Below, piece after piece: positions 30,943-39,459 of a stretch of 64,000 nt of DNA. This stretch comes from Actinoplanes sichuanensis (GTDB taxonomy: Bacteria > Actinomycetota > Actinomycetes > Mycobacteriales > Micromonosporaceae). The stretch spans positions 11,559,501 through 11,623,500 of the forward strand of contig NZ_AP028461.1 of assembly GCF_033097365.1 (NCBI RefSeq), given 5' to 3'. Within the stretch, counting starts at the first letter, position 1, and each line of letters starts with the position of its first letter. The notes under the pieces are model-generated. The model saw only the letters and a list, made by a program, of their open reading frames with translations. It searched no databases and was not told the origin of the DNA. Position numbers and translations under genes: made by a program.

Positions 30943-30944
30943 CC

Positions 30945-31634
30945 TCAGTCCGGCGCCACCAACCGGAATCCGACCCCCCGCACGGTGCGCAGGTAGCGGG
31001 GCTTCGCCGCGGACTCGCCCAGTTTCCGGCGAAGCCAGTACAAATGCACGTCGATGGTCTGGTCCTCGCCGACCGATGGCTGTCGCCATACCTCCTCCAA
31101 CAGCTCACGACGGGAAACCACTCGGCCCGGACGGGCGGCGAGGTAGGCCAGCAGGTCGAACTCCTTGCGGGTCAGCGCCAGCGGCTGATCGCCGAGGGTG
31201 GCGCTGCGCTCGCCGACGTCGACCCGGAGCTCGCCCACCTCGTGGACGGCCGGTTGCGCGGCGCGGCTGGCCCGGCCGACACGGCGCAGCACGGTGGCTA
31301 TTCGAGCGTCCAGATGGGCGCCGGTGAACGGCTTCACCATGTAGTCGTCGGCACCGGCCCGCAGCAGCCGGACGACGGTCTGCTCGTCGTCGCGCGCGGT
31401 GGCGATGATGATCGGCACGTCGGTGATGCCACGGAGCATCCGTAGTGCGTCCGACCCGTCCAGGTCGGGTAGCCCGAGGTCGAGAACGACCAGGTCAGGC
31501 GTCTCCGCGGCGACCCGCCGGAGTGCCTCCAGAGCGGTGCCGACGGCGTGCACGGCGTGCCCCCGGTCGGCTAGCGAACGGAGCATGGCGCCGCGCACGA
31601 CATGGTCGTCTTCGACGAGCAACACCGTGGCCAT
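30945..31634 (-). CDS. OmpR/PhoB-family response regulator
   Basis: 229 residues. The receiver domain has acidic residues D9-D10, phosphorylation site D52 (LVVLDLGLPDLDG) and the conserved Lys in DDYMVKPFTG. The winged-helix DNA-binding domain includes LTRKEFDLLAYLAARPGRVV and the C-terminal YLRTVRGVGFRLVAPD. First gene of the kinase operon; the start is supported by a TACGGT hexamer 6 nt upstream (leaderless). Divergent from the ADP-ribosylglycohydrolase gene, so this system may control it. The zincin-like gene, on the same strand after the kinase, is another candidate target. Confidence 0.95.
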   Translation of the reverse strand: MATVLLVEDDHVVRGAMLRSLADRGHAVHAVGTALEALRRVAAETPDLVVLDLGLPDLDGSDALRMLRGITDVPIIIATARDDEQTVVRLLRAGADDYMVKPFTGAHLDARIATVLRRVGRASRAAQPAVHEVGELRVDVGERSATLGDQPLALTRKEFDLLAYLAARPGRVVSRRELLEEVWRQPSVGEDQTIDVHLYWLRRKLGESAAKPRYLRTVRGVGFRLVAPD

Positions 31635-31640
31635 GCGAAG

Positions 31641-31646
31641 ACCGTA
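31641..31646 (-). promoter_or_regulatory. -10 hexamer of the two-component operon
   Basis: TACGGT on the minus strand, 6 nt before the ATG at 31634. Confidence 0.55.
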
Positions 31647-31691
31647 GCGTCCCGGACGGGGAGAACCTAAAGGGTGATCGAACGAGAGTCT

Positions 31692-31719
31692 TTGATGACG
31701 CTCAGTGATGGAATACGAT
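31692..31719 (+). promoter_or_regulatory. Candidate promoter of the ADP-ribosylglycohydrolase gene
   Basis: TTGATG (31692-31697), 16-nt spacer, TACGAT (31714-31719). Transcription would start about 5 nt before the ATG at 31731. If correct, the upstream start codons at 31674 and 31695 are not used. Confidence 0.4.
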
Positions 31720-31730
31720 CCGAAGTACCG

Positions 31731-32651
31731 ATGTCATTCATACTTTTCCCCGGTACCCGTCTCGCCCTCGCCCAGGACAGCCTCGCCGGCCTCAGCGTCG
31801 GTGACGCCCTCGGAGCGCAGTATTTCGTGCCCGGTAACAGGCCCGCCGACCTCCTCGACGCCCGTGTCCCGGAACCGCCCTGGGAGTGGACGGACGACAC
31901 CGAACAGGCCTGTTGCCTGGTGGCGACCCTGGCCGAGGGCGACTTCGACCGGGACGGTTTCGCCTCGCTGCTGGCCGACCGGTTCGAGCCCTACCGCGGT
32001 TACGGCCCGGGCGCGGTCGTCATGCTCCGTGAGATCCGGGAGGGGCTGCCCTGGCCGATCGCCGCCGCGGCGGCGTTCAACGGCCAGGGTTCCTGCGGGA
32101 ACGGCGCGGCGATGCGGGCCGCGCCGCTGGGCGCCTGGCATGCGGATTCGCTGGCCCATGCGGCGATTCAGGGGGTACGGGCAGCCGAGGTCACCCATGC
32201 GCACCCGGAGGGGATCGCCGGTGGCGTGGCCGTGTCGGTGGCCGCCGCGTTCGCCGCCGCCGCCCGTCTCAACGGCCACCGCCCCGACCGTGGCCGGCTG
32301 CTGCGGGCCACCGCCGGGCACACCCCGGCCGGCGCGGTCCACGACGGCCTGACCGAGGCGGCCGGGTTGGGCCGGGCCGACGTGGCCGAGGCCGCCGAGC
32401 GGCTCGGTTCCGGCGGCCAGGCGACGGCGATGGACACGGTGCCGTTCGCGCTCTGGGTGGCCGACCGGTTCCTCGACGACTACCCGGCCGCGGTGGCGGC
32501 CTGTGTGGTCGCCGGTGGCGACGTGGACACCACGGCGGCGATCGCCGGGGGAGTGGTGGCGGCCCACACCGGCCGGGACGGCATTCCCGGGGCGTGGCTG
32601 TCGGCACGCGAGGAACTGCCCGGCTGGTTCGCGGTCGCCGGTGGCGACTGA
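31731..32651 (+). CDS. ADP-ribosylglycohydrolase-family protein
   Basis: 306 residues, all-alpha fold. The dinuclear Mg site residues are visible: WTDDTEQ (53-59) and GGDVDTTAAIAGGVVAA near the C-terminus; the helix start DSLAGLSVGDALG and the glycine loop GNGAAMRAAPLG are also typical (DraG/ARH3-like). Members remove ADP-ribose from proteins or nucleic acids or hydrolyse related nucleotides. Three in-frame starts exist (31674, 31695, 31731); the last is chosen because family sequence begins there and a promoter precedes it, but 31695 has a GAGAG ribosome site. Divergent from the response regulator. Confidence 0.85.
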   Translation: MSFILFPGTRLALAQDSLAGLSVGDALGAQYFVPGNRPADLLDARVPEPPWEWTDDTEQACCLVATLAEGDFDRDGFASLLADRFEPYRGYGPGAVVMLREIREGLPWPIAAAAAFNGQGSCGNGAAMRAAPLGAWHADSLAHAAIQGVRAAEVTHAHPEGIAGGVAVSVAAAFAAAARLNGHRPDRGRLLRATAGHTPAGAVHDGLTEAAGLGRADVAEAAERLGSGGQATAMDTVPFALWVADRFLDDYPAAVAACVVAGGDVDTTAAIAGGVVAAHTGRDGIPGAWLSAREELPGWFAVAGGD

Positions 32652-32759
32652 GCTGTAGCGACTTGTAGCGCGCCGCCGGAAGACCGCCCAAACCCGGCCG
32701 ATAGCATCGGTGGGCCGGCCCGGAGAGCGACCGGCTGTTTACTACGAAGGAGACCCATC

Positions 32760-34757
32760 GTGTCTGCACCCCGTACACCCGTCGTGGCCGACCCACTAGT
32801 CGTCCCGGCCGGGACTACGGCGGCCGACGCGGTGGCCGCCGCCGGGCTCCCCGCCCACGGGCCGAAGGCGGTCGTCGTGGTCCGTGAGGCCGACGGCCGG
32901 CTGCGCGACCTGGCCTGGGCGCCGGCCGCCGACACCGAGGTGACCCCGGTCGCGATCGACACCCCGGACGGGCTGGACGTGCTGCGCCACTCCACCGCGC
33001 ACGTGCTGGCCCAGGCCGTGCAGGACGTGTTCCCGGAGGCGAGGCTGGGCATCGGCCCGCCGATCCGGGACGGTTTCTACTACGACTTCGACGTGGAGAA
33101 GCCGTTCCAGCCGGACGACCTGGCGAAGCTCGAGAAGCGGATGCAGGAGATCGTCAAGGCCGGGCAGACCTTCCACCGCCGGGAGTACGGGACGCTCGAC
33201 GAGGCCAAGGCCGAGCTGGCGGCCGAGCCGTTCAAGCTCGAGCTGGTCGACATCAAGGGCGATGTGGACGAGGAGGCCGCCGCCGTCGGTGCCGGCGAGC
33301 TCACCCACTACGACAATCTGGACAAGGACGGCAAGCGGGTCTGGGGCGACCTGTGTCGCGGTCCGCACCTGCCGTCGACCCGGCTCATCCCGGCGTTCAA
33401 GCTGATGCGCTCGGCCGCCGCGTACTGGCGGGGCAGTGAGAAGAACCCGCAGCTGCAGCGGATCTACGGGACGGCGTGGCCGTCGCGGGACGAGCTCAAG
33501 GCGTACCTCACCCGTCTTGCCGAGGCCGAGCGCCGGGACCACCGTAAGTTGGGCACCGAGCTGGACCTCTTCTCCTTCCCCGATGAAATCGGGTCGGGTC
33601 TGGTGGTCTTCCACCCGAAGGGTGGCGTGATCAAGCGCGAGATGGAGGACTACGTCCGCGCCCGCCACATCGAGGAGGGCTTCCAGTACGTCGGCAGTCC
33701 ACACATCACCAAGGAGGGCCTGTTCCACACCTCGGGCCATCTGCCGTACTACAAGGACACGATGTTCCCCCCGATGGAGCTGGAGGGGGCGAACTACTAC
33801 CTCAAGGCGATGAACTGCCCGATGCACAACCTGATCTTCAGGTCGCGTGGGCGGTCCTACCGTGAGCTGCCGATGCGCCTGTTCGAGTTCGGCACGGTGT
33901 ATCGCTACGAGAAGTCCGGCGTGGTGCACGGCCTGACCCGGGTCCGCGGCCTGACCCAGGACGACTCGCACTCGTACGTGACCGCCGAGCAGGCCCCGGG
34001 CGAGATCAAGCACCTGCTGAACTTCGTGCGGTCGCTGCTCGACGACTTCGGCCTGGACGACTACTACCTGGAGCTGTCGACCCGCGACCCGGACAGCTCG
34101 AAGTTCATCGGCACCGACGAGCAGTGGGAGAAGGCCACCCGCGTGCTGGAGGACGTGGCCAAGGAGTCCGGTCTCGAGCTGGTGCTCGATCCCGGTGGCG
34201 CCGCCTTCTACGGCCCGAAGATCAGCGTGCAGGCGAAGGACGCGATCGGGCGTACGTGGCAGATGTCGACCATCCAGTACGACTTCAACCAGCCCGCCGG
34301 GTTCGGTCTGGAGTATCAGGCGGCCGACGGCACCCGCCAGGAACCGGTGATGATCCACTCGGCGAAGTTCGGCTCGATCGAGCGGTTCTTCGGTGTGCTG
34401 GTCGAGCACTACGCGGGCGCGTTCCCGGCCTGGCTGGCGCCGGTGCAGGTGGTCGGCATCCCGATCCGCGACGACCACGCCGACTACCTGGCCGAGTTCG
34501 TGGCCAAGCTGAAGAAGGCGGGCATCCGGGCCGAGGTGGACTACTCCACCGACCGCATGCAGAAGAAGATCCGCACCGCGCAGCAGCAGAAGATCCCGTT
34601 CATGGCGATCGCCGGTGATGACGACGTCAGCGGCGGTACGGTGTCGTTCCGCTACCGGGACGGCTCGCAGCGCAACGGTGTCTCGATCGACGAGGCGGTC
34701 GCCCACGTGGTCGAGGTGGTCCGCTCCCGTACCAACATCGGGCCCTCCGCCGCCTGA
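32760..34757 (+). CDS. thrS: Threonyl-tRNA synthetase
   Basis: 665 residues. N-terminal TGS domain, then the editing domain ([11 protein letters not shown] and [16 protein letters not shown]), then the class II catalytic core with [28 protein letters not shown] and [20 protein letters not shown] supplying the zinc ligands Cys-His-His. A C-terminal anticodon-binding domain follows ([20 protein letters not shown]). It charges tRNA-Thr with threonine and hydrolyses mischarged serine. The GTG follows AAGGAGACC. A TAGCAT -10-like sequence lies at 32702; no T-box fits in the 108-bp upstream gap. Confidence 0.98.
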   Translation: MSAPRTPVVADPLVVPAGTTAADAVAAAGLPAHGPKAVVVVREADGRLRDLAWAPAADTEVTPVAIDTPDGLDVLRHSTAHVLAQAVQDVFPEARLGIGPPIRDGFYYDFDVEKPFQPDDLAKLEKRMQEIVKAGQTFHRREYGTLDEAKAELAAEPFKLELVDIKGDVDEEAAAVGAGELTHYDNLDKDGKRVWGDLCRGPHLPSTRLIPAFKLMRSAAAYWRGSEKNPQLQRIYGTAWPSRDELKAYLTRLAEAERRDHRKLGTELDLFSFPDEIGSGLVVFHPKGGVIKREMEDYVRARHIEEGFQYVGSPHITKEGLFHTSGHLPYYKDTMFPPMELEGANYYLKAMNCPMHNLIFRSRGRSYRELPMRLFEFGTVYRYEKSGVVHGLTRVRGLTQDDSHSYVTAEQAPGEIKHLLNFVRSLLDDFGLDDYYLELSTRDPDSSKFIGTDEQWEKATRVLEDVAKESGLELVLDPGGAAFYGPKISVQAKDAIGRTWQMSTIQYDFNQPAGFGLEYQAADGTRQEPVMIHSAKFGSIERFFGVLVEHYAGAFPAWLAPVQVVGIPIRDDHADYLAEFVAKLKKAGIRAEVDYSTDRMQKKIRTAQQQKIPFMAIAGDDDVSGGTVSFRYRDGSQRNGVSIDEAVAHVVEVVRSRTNIGPSAA

Positions 34758-34764
34758 TCTTCGC

Positions 34765-34799
34765 CGCGGCCGGTTTCCCGCCATGGGGAACCGGCCGCG
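34765..34799 (+). terminator. Hairpin after thrS overlapping the next promoter
   Basis: 15-bp arms (34765-34779 and 34785-34799, one G-U pair) with a 5-nt loop, directly after the thrS stop. The right arm covers the -35 position of the following HIT-gene promoter. Confidence 0.75.
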
Positions 34800-34805
34800 T
34801 GCGCA

Positions 34806-34811
34806 TAGGAT
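34806..34811 (+). promoter_or_regulatory. -10 hexamer of the HIT-domain gene
   Basis: TAGGAT, 6 nt before the GTG at 34818; leaderless spacing. Confidence 0.6.
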
Positions 34812-34817
34812 GCGAAC

Positions 34818-35351
34818 GTGAGTGAGCGGACGGGCGATCCGGATGGGCTGGAGCGGCTCTGGACGCCGTACCGGTTGGCTTACGTTCAGGGCGAGGACCG
34901 GCCCGAGGGTGGGTATGAGAGGCCGGCCGGCTGCCCGTTCTGTCTGGCCCCCGCGCTGCCCGAGGCGCAGTCGCTGGTGGTGGCCCGGGGCGCGCTGGTG
35001 TTCGCGTTGCTCAACCTCTACCCGTACAACCCGGGGCATCTGATGGTCTGCCCGTACCGGCACGTCGCCGACTACACCGACCTGACCGAGGCGGAGACCG
35101 TCGAGGTGGCCGCCTTCACCCGGACCGCGATGCGGGTGATGCGCACGGTCAGCAGCCCGCACGGTTTCAACCTGGGGATGAACCAGGGCGCCATCGCGGG
35201 CGCCGGTATCGCCGCCCACCTGCACCAGCACATCGTGCCGAGGTGGGGTGGTGACGCCAATTTCATGCCGGTGATCGGTATGACCAAGGTGCTGCCACAG
35301 TTACTCGCCGACACCCGCGACCTGCTGACCAAGGCCTGGCCCGCCGCCTAG
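34818..35351 (+). CDS. HIT-domain nucleotide hydrolase/phosphorylase
   Basis: 177 residues. The histidine triad HLHQHIVPRW supplies the catalytic His. An N-terminal Cys pair (GCPFC) and LYPYNPGHLMVCPYRHVADY match the Rv2613c-type proteins of the thrS-pgsA locus, which cleave diadenosine tetraphosphate phosphorolytically. Activity here is inferred from that family. The gene keeps its usual place after thrS. Its last 51 bases overlap the 3' end of the tetR gene on the other strand. Confidence 0.93.
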   Translation: MSERTGDPDGLERLWTPYRLAYVQGEDRPEGGYERPAGCPFCLAPALPEAQSLVVARGALVFALLNLYPYNPGHLMVCPYRHVADYTDLTEAETVEVAAFTRTAMRVMRTVSSPHGFNLGMNQGAIAGAGIAAHLHQHIVPRWGGDANFMPVIGMTKVLPQLLADTRDLLTKAWPAA

Positions 35352-35900
35352 GGCCCGGATCCCGGTGACGATCTGCTCCGCGGACGGGGCGGTCGCCGGG
35401 TCGGTCAGCCACTGGGTGAGCACCCCGGACATCAGGGCCATCTGCACCGCGCCCAGGGAGGCGACCGTCTCGGCGTCGAGCTGATCCTCCGGGATCCCGG
35501 TGAGCAGCGCCGCCATGCCGGATCGTCCGGCCCGCATGCCACCGGCCAGTTGCTCGCGCAGCGCCGGGTTGTGCTCGGCCTGGAGCATCGCCTCGATGCT
35601 GGCCAGCCAGAGCGGCCGGTCGGCCTGGATCGAGCGGATCACCCGCCGCCAGAACCGCAGCATCGGATCACCCGTGTCGTCGTCGGGCTCGCCGAGCGCC
35701 CGGCCCAGCGCGTCACCCCACTCCTCGATCGCGCTGAGCATCGCGGCTGTCATCAGGGCCTCGGTGGAGCCGTAGTGGTAGCCGATCGAGCCGAGGTTGG
35801 TGCCGGACAGCGCCACGATGTCGCGCGCCGTGGTCCGGGCATACCCCTTCTCCAGCAGCGCCTTCTTGGCGCCTCGCAGCAGCTCCTCGCGGTGACCCAT
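35301..35900 (-). CDS. TetR-family repressor of the adjacent monooxygenase gene
   Basis: 199 residues. An N-terminal helix-turn-helix (GYARTTARDIVALSGTNLGS, then IGYHYGSTEALM) is followed by a helical ligand-binding domain containing WRRVIRSIQADRPLWLASIE. The ATG at 35900 is supported by a TAGGAT hexamer 7 nt upstream. The stop lies 51 bp inside the HIT gene, so the last 17 codons are antisense to it. Divergent from an FAD monooxygenase with a perfect inverted repeat between them; by the standard TetR arrangement it represses both genes until a substrate-like ligand binds. Confidence 0.93.
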   Translation of the reverse strand: MGHREELLRGAKKALLEKGYARTTARDIVALSGTNLGSIGYHYGSTEALMTAAMLSAIEEWGDALGRALGEPDDDTGDPMLRFWRRVIRSIQADRPLWLASIEAMLQAEHNPALREQLAGGMRAGRSGMAALLTGIPEDQLDAETVASLGAVQMALMSGVLTQWLTDPATAPSAEQIVTGIRALGGGPGLGQQVAGVGE

Positions 35901-35907
35901 GCCGGTG

Positions 35908-35947
35908 ATCCTAACTTCTATACAAACGTATAAGACGTTTGTATAGT
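35908..35947. promoter_or_regulatory. Divergent leaderless promoters with a perfect TetR-type operator
   Basis: A perfect inverted repeat, CTATACAAACGT (35918-35929) and its complement (35935-35946), with a 5-bp centre. TATAGT (35942-35947) is the -10 for the monooxygenase (ATG 6 nt later), and TAGGAT on the minus strand (35913-35908) is the -10 for tetR (ATG 7 nt later). Repressor bound here would block both. Confidence 0.85.
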
Positions 35948-35953
35948 AAGCGC

Positions 35954-37123
35954 ATGACGAACTCACGGGTACTGATCTCCGGCGCCGGTATCGGCGGACC
36001 GGCTCTCGCCTTCTGGCTGGCCGAGCGGGGCTTGCAGGTCACCGTCGTGGAGCGGGCCGAGGGGCTGCGCGAGGCCGGCTACAAGGTCGACGTGCGCGGC
36101 TCGGCCACCGAGGTGCTGCGCAAGATGGGCCTGCTCGCCGCCTGCCAGGCCGCCGACACCGGGATGCGGCGGATCACCTACGTCAAGAGCAACGGCGTCC
36201 CGATCGCCGCCCTCCCGGCCGACCTGCTGATGGGCCGGCGCGGCGACGACCTGGAGATCATGCGGTGGGATCTGAGCCGCATCCTGCACGACGCCACCGC
36301 CGACCGGGTGGAGTACGTGTTCGGTGACGCCGTCGACACCCTCCAGGACGGTCCGGAAGGTGTCGACGTCACGTTCGAGAAGGGCGCGCCCCGGCGCTTC
36401 GACTACGTGGTCGGTGCCGACGGGCTGCACTCGGCGACCCGGCGCAAGGTGATGGGTGCGACGCCGCTGAGCCACCTGGGCGCCTACATCTCCATCTACA
36501 CCGTGCCCAACCTGCTCGGCCTGGAGCGCGAGGAGGTCATGTATTCCCGTCCCGGCCGGCTCGTCTTCGCCTATGCCATGGAGCCGGATCAGCCGGCCCG
36601 GGTCGGCCTCACCTTCGCATCACCGCTGCTGGACGTCGACCGACGGGACGTCGCCGGGCAGAAGGCACTGGTCCGGGCGGCGTTCGCCGGGCAGGGCTGG
36701 AAGGTGCCGGAGTTCCTGGACGCGATGGACGACGCACCCGACTTCTACTTCGACTCGATGAGCCAGGTCGAGCTGCCGTCCTGGTCGGCCGGGCGGGTCG
36801 CGCTGCTCGGCGACGCCGCCCACTGCCCGGCGCCCGCGTCCGGCCAGGGCACCAGCCTGGCCCTGGTCGGGGCATACCTGCTCGGTCGGCACCTGGGCAC
36901 CCCGGGCGGGTTCTCCGCGTACGAGCGCGCGATGCGGCCGTACGCGGAGAAGAACCTCGCCTTCGGCCGCAAGATGGCCAAGGACATGGTGCCGGGCGGC
37001 CGCCTCAGCATCGCCTTCCGCAACTACGGCATGCGGACCCTGAAGTACCACCCGCGCAAGGAGCAGATGATCGACCGGATTCTCGCGCCGATGCACGAGG
37101 CGGCCAACGCCATCGCGATCTAA
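35954..37123 (+). CDS. FAD-dependent monooxygenase (TetX/PHBH-like)
   Basis: 389 residues. GAGIGG (10-15), GADGLHSATRRKVM and GRVALLGDAAHCPAPASGQG are the three flavin-monooxygenase signatures. Overall pattern (YKVDVRGSATEVLRKMGLL) is that of actinobacterial TetX/RIF-monooxygenase-like enzymes that hydroxylate aromatic drugs or natural products; the substrate is not readable. The ATG lies 6 nt after a TATAGT hexamer inside the TetR operator. Its TAA overlaps by 4 nt the opposite-strand stop of the EF-G-like gene. The tetR/monooxygenase pair interrupts the usual HIT-pgsA neighbourhood and looks inserted. Confidence 0.9.
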   Translation: MTNSRVLISGAGIGGPALAFWLAERGLQVTVVERAEGLREAGYKVDVRGSATEVLRKMGLLAACQAADTGMRRITYVKSNGVPIAALPADLLMGRRGDDLEIMRWDLSRILHDATADRVEYVFGDAVDTLQDGPEGVDVTFEKGAPRRFDYVVGADGLHSATRRKVMGATPLSHLGAYISIYTVPNLLGLEREEVMYSRPGRLVFAYAMEPDQPARVGLTFASPLLDVDRRDVAGQKALVRAAFAGQGWKVPEFLDAMDDAPDFYFDSMSQVELPSWSAGRVALLGDAAHCPAPASGQGTSLALVGAYLLGRHLGTPGGFSAYERAMRPYAEKNLAFGRKMAKDMVPGGRLSIAFRNYGMRTLKYHPRKEQMIDRILAPMHEAANAIAI

Positions 37124-39282
37124 CGAGCCGGGGCGTGCTCCTTACGGACCGCCTCGGCCAGGTGCGGGGGCATCGGCTCGTGCCGGACGTACCGGCGGGT
37201 GAACGTGCCGGTGCCCGACGTGAGGGCGCGCAGCTCCACCACGTACCGCACGAGTTCGGTCGCCGGCACCTCGGCCCGGACCGTGCTCGCCTCGCCCGTA
37301 CCACCTGATTCGCTGCCCATCGGGCGGCCCCGCCGGCCGGAGAGATCGCTCATCACCGCGCCGACGAACGCCTCCGGCACTCGGACCTCGATCTCGTCCA
37401 CCGGCTCCAGCAGGGTGATCGCGCCCTGCTCGGCGGCGGCCCGCAGGGCCAGCGCACCGGCCGTCTGGAAGGCCGCGTCCGACGAGTCGACGCTGTGCGC
37501 CTTGCCGTCGTAGAGCGTCACCTTCAGGTCCACTACCGGGTAACCGGCCGCGATGCCCTTCTCCAGCTGGGCGCGGACACCCTTCTCCACCGACGGGATG
37601 TAGTTGTGCGGCACCGCGCCACCGACCACCTTGTCCACGAACACGAAACCCTCACCGCGCGGCAGCGGCTCGATCTCGATGTCGCAGACCGCGTACTGGC
37701 CGTGGCCGCCGGACTGCTTGACGTGCCGCCCGTGGCCCTTCGCGGTCGCGCCGAACGTCTCCCGCAGCGCCACCTTCACCGGCTCGGTGTCCAGCTCGAC
37801 ACCACCGGCGCGGAGCCGGTCCAGGACCACGTCGGCGTGTGACTCGCCCATCGTCCAGAGCACCAGCTGATGGGTCTCCGGGTTGCGCTCCAGCCGCAGT
37901 GTCGGGTCACCGGCGACCAGCCGGGCCAGGTTCTTGGCGAGTGCGTCCTCGTCCGAGCGGGTCTTGGCGACCACGGCGATCGGCAGCAGCGGCTCCGGCA
38001 TCGACCACGGCGCCATCAGCAGCGGGTCGTCCTTGCCGGACAGGGTGTCACCGGTCTCCGCGCTGCCCGACTTGGTGATCGCGCAGATGTCGCCGGCGAT
38101 CGCCTGCGGCACCTCACGCAGTTGCGCGCCGAGCGGCGAGTAGACGTGCGCGACCCGCTCGTCGGCGTCATGGTCGGGGTGACCGCGCTCGGCCATGCCG
38201 TGCCCGGAGACGTGCAGCGTCTGGTCCGGGCGCAGGGTGCCGGAGAAGACCCGGACCAGCGACACCCGGCCGACGTGCCGGTCGATCGTGGTGCGCACCA
38301 CCTCGGCCACCAGCGGGCCGGCCGGGTCGCAGACGAGCGGGGAACGCGGCGAGCCGTCCACCCCGGTGACCACCGGCAGATCGTGCTCCAGCGGTGACGG
38401 GAAACCGCTGACCAGCAGATCCAGCAGGGCGTCGAGGCCGACGGCGGTGTGCGCGCAGACCGGGATGACCGGGTAGAAGTTGCCCCGCGCGACGGCCTTC
38501 TCCAGGTCCGGGATGAGCGCGTCGGTGCTGATCAGCTCGCCACCGACGTACCGGTCCATGAGGGTCTCGTCCTCGCTCTCCGCGATGATCCCCTCGATCA
38601 GCGTGTTCCGGTCGTCGGCGATCGGGTTCAGGTGCTCCCGCTCGGCCTCCCGGGCGACCGGCGGATAACCCGCCGAGTAGTCCAGCACCCGCAGCGTGAC
38701 CAGGCCGAGCAGACCGGCCACCGACTGGCCGTCGTCGCCGAGCATCGGCTGGAAGACCGGGAGCACGTTGTCACCGAACGCCTCCTGGCAGTCCTGCAGC
38801 GCCTCCTCGTAGTCGGCCCGCGGGTGGTCCAGCCGGGTGATCGCGACGGCGCGCGGCATGCCGACCGCGGCGCACTCCTCCCACAGCGCGACGGTGGAGT
38901 CGTCCACACCGTCGACCGCGGAAACCACGAACAGGGCCGCGTCCGCCGCGCGCAGACCGGCCCGCAGCTCACCGACGAAGTCGGCGAACCCCGGGGTGTC
39001 CAACAGGTTGATCTTCACGTCGTCGTGCAGCAGCGGCGCGCAGGCGAGCGCCACCGAGCGCTGCTGCCGGATCGCCGCCGGATCGTGGTCGGTCACCGTG
39101 GTGCCGTCCGCCACACCGCCGGCCCGCGGGATCGTCCCGGTCGCGGCGAGCAGCGCCTCGACCAGGGTCGTCTTCCCGGAACCGGAGTGGCCCACCAGCA
39201 CCACGTTGCGAACTCTGCCGGGCTCGGTCACCACCGGCGCACCGGCGCCGGCAAGCCCTTTCTCCGAAGATTTCTGCGCCAT
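37120..39282 (-). CDS. Elongation factor G-like GTPase (EF-G2 type)
   Basis: 720 residues with all EF-G domains: G domain, beta-barrel domain II (RVSLVRVFSGTLRPDQTLHV), domains III-V including domain IV KGHGRHVKQSGGHGQYAVCD and the C-terminal GRRGRPMG. The G motifs deviate from housekeeping EF-G: G1 GHSGSGKTTL in place of AHVDAGKTT, G3 DTPGFADF, and G4 TRLD (149-152) in place of NKMD. These are features of the actinobacterial EF-G-like paralogue group whose role in translation is not settled. The ATG at 39282 is the family start; longer upstream sequence was rejected. Divergent from pgsA. Confidence 0.92.
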   Translation of the reverse strand: MAQKSSEKGLAGAGAPVVTEPGRVRNVVLVGHSGSGKTTLVEALLAATGTIPRAGGVADGTTVTDHDPAAIRQQRSVALACAPLLHDDVKINLLDTPGFADFVGELRAGLRAADAALFVVSAVDGVDDSTVALWEECAAVGMPRAVAITRLDHPRADYEEALQDCQEAFGDNVLPVFQPMLGDDGQSVAGLLGLVTLRVLDYSAGYPPVAREAEREHLNPIADDRNTLIEGIIAESEDETLMDRYVGGELISTDALIPDLEKAVARGNFYPVIPVCAHTAVGLDALLDLLVSGFPSPLEHDLPVVTGVDGSPRSPLVCDPAGPLVAEVVRTTIDRHVGRVSLVRVFSGTLRPDQTLHVSGHGMAERGHPDHDADERVAHVYSPLGAQLREVPQAIAGDICAITKSGSAETGDTLSGKDDPLLMAPWSMPEPLLPIAVVAKTRSDEDALAKNLARLVAGDPTLRLERNPETHQLVLWTMGESHADVVLDRLRAGGVELDTEPVKVALRETFGATAKGHGRHVKQSGGHGQYAVCDIEIEPLPRGEGFVFVDKVVGGAVPHNYIPSVEKGVRAQLEKGIAAGYPVVDLKVTLYDGKAHSVDSSDAAFQTAGALALRAAAEQGAITLLEPVDEIEVRVPEAFVGAVMSDLSGRRGRPMGSESGGTGEASTVRAEVPATELVRYVVELRALTSGTGTFTRRYVRHEPMPPHLAEAVRKEHAPAR

Positions 39283-39444
39283 GCCGAGCGCTCCCGTCGT
39301 TTCCTCTTTGTTACGCCGCTGTTGTCTGAATCCCACACCCGGCGCGGTAGTGGTCGCAAGGACCTTCAGCCCTGCAAAGGTGCCGGATGGTGACGATACG
39401 GCCAACCCGGGGGCCGAGCCGTACCACCGCTGGTCGCACGCCGT

Positions 39445-39450
39445 TATGGT
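39445..39450 (+). promoter_or_regulatory. -10 hexamer of the pgsA operon
   Basis: TATGGT, 9 nt before the pgsA ATG, so the leader would be 0-3 nt. Confidence 0.4.
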
Positions 39451-39459
39451 GGGACAGCC

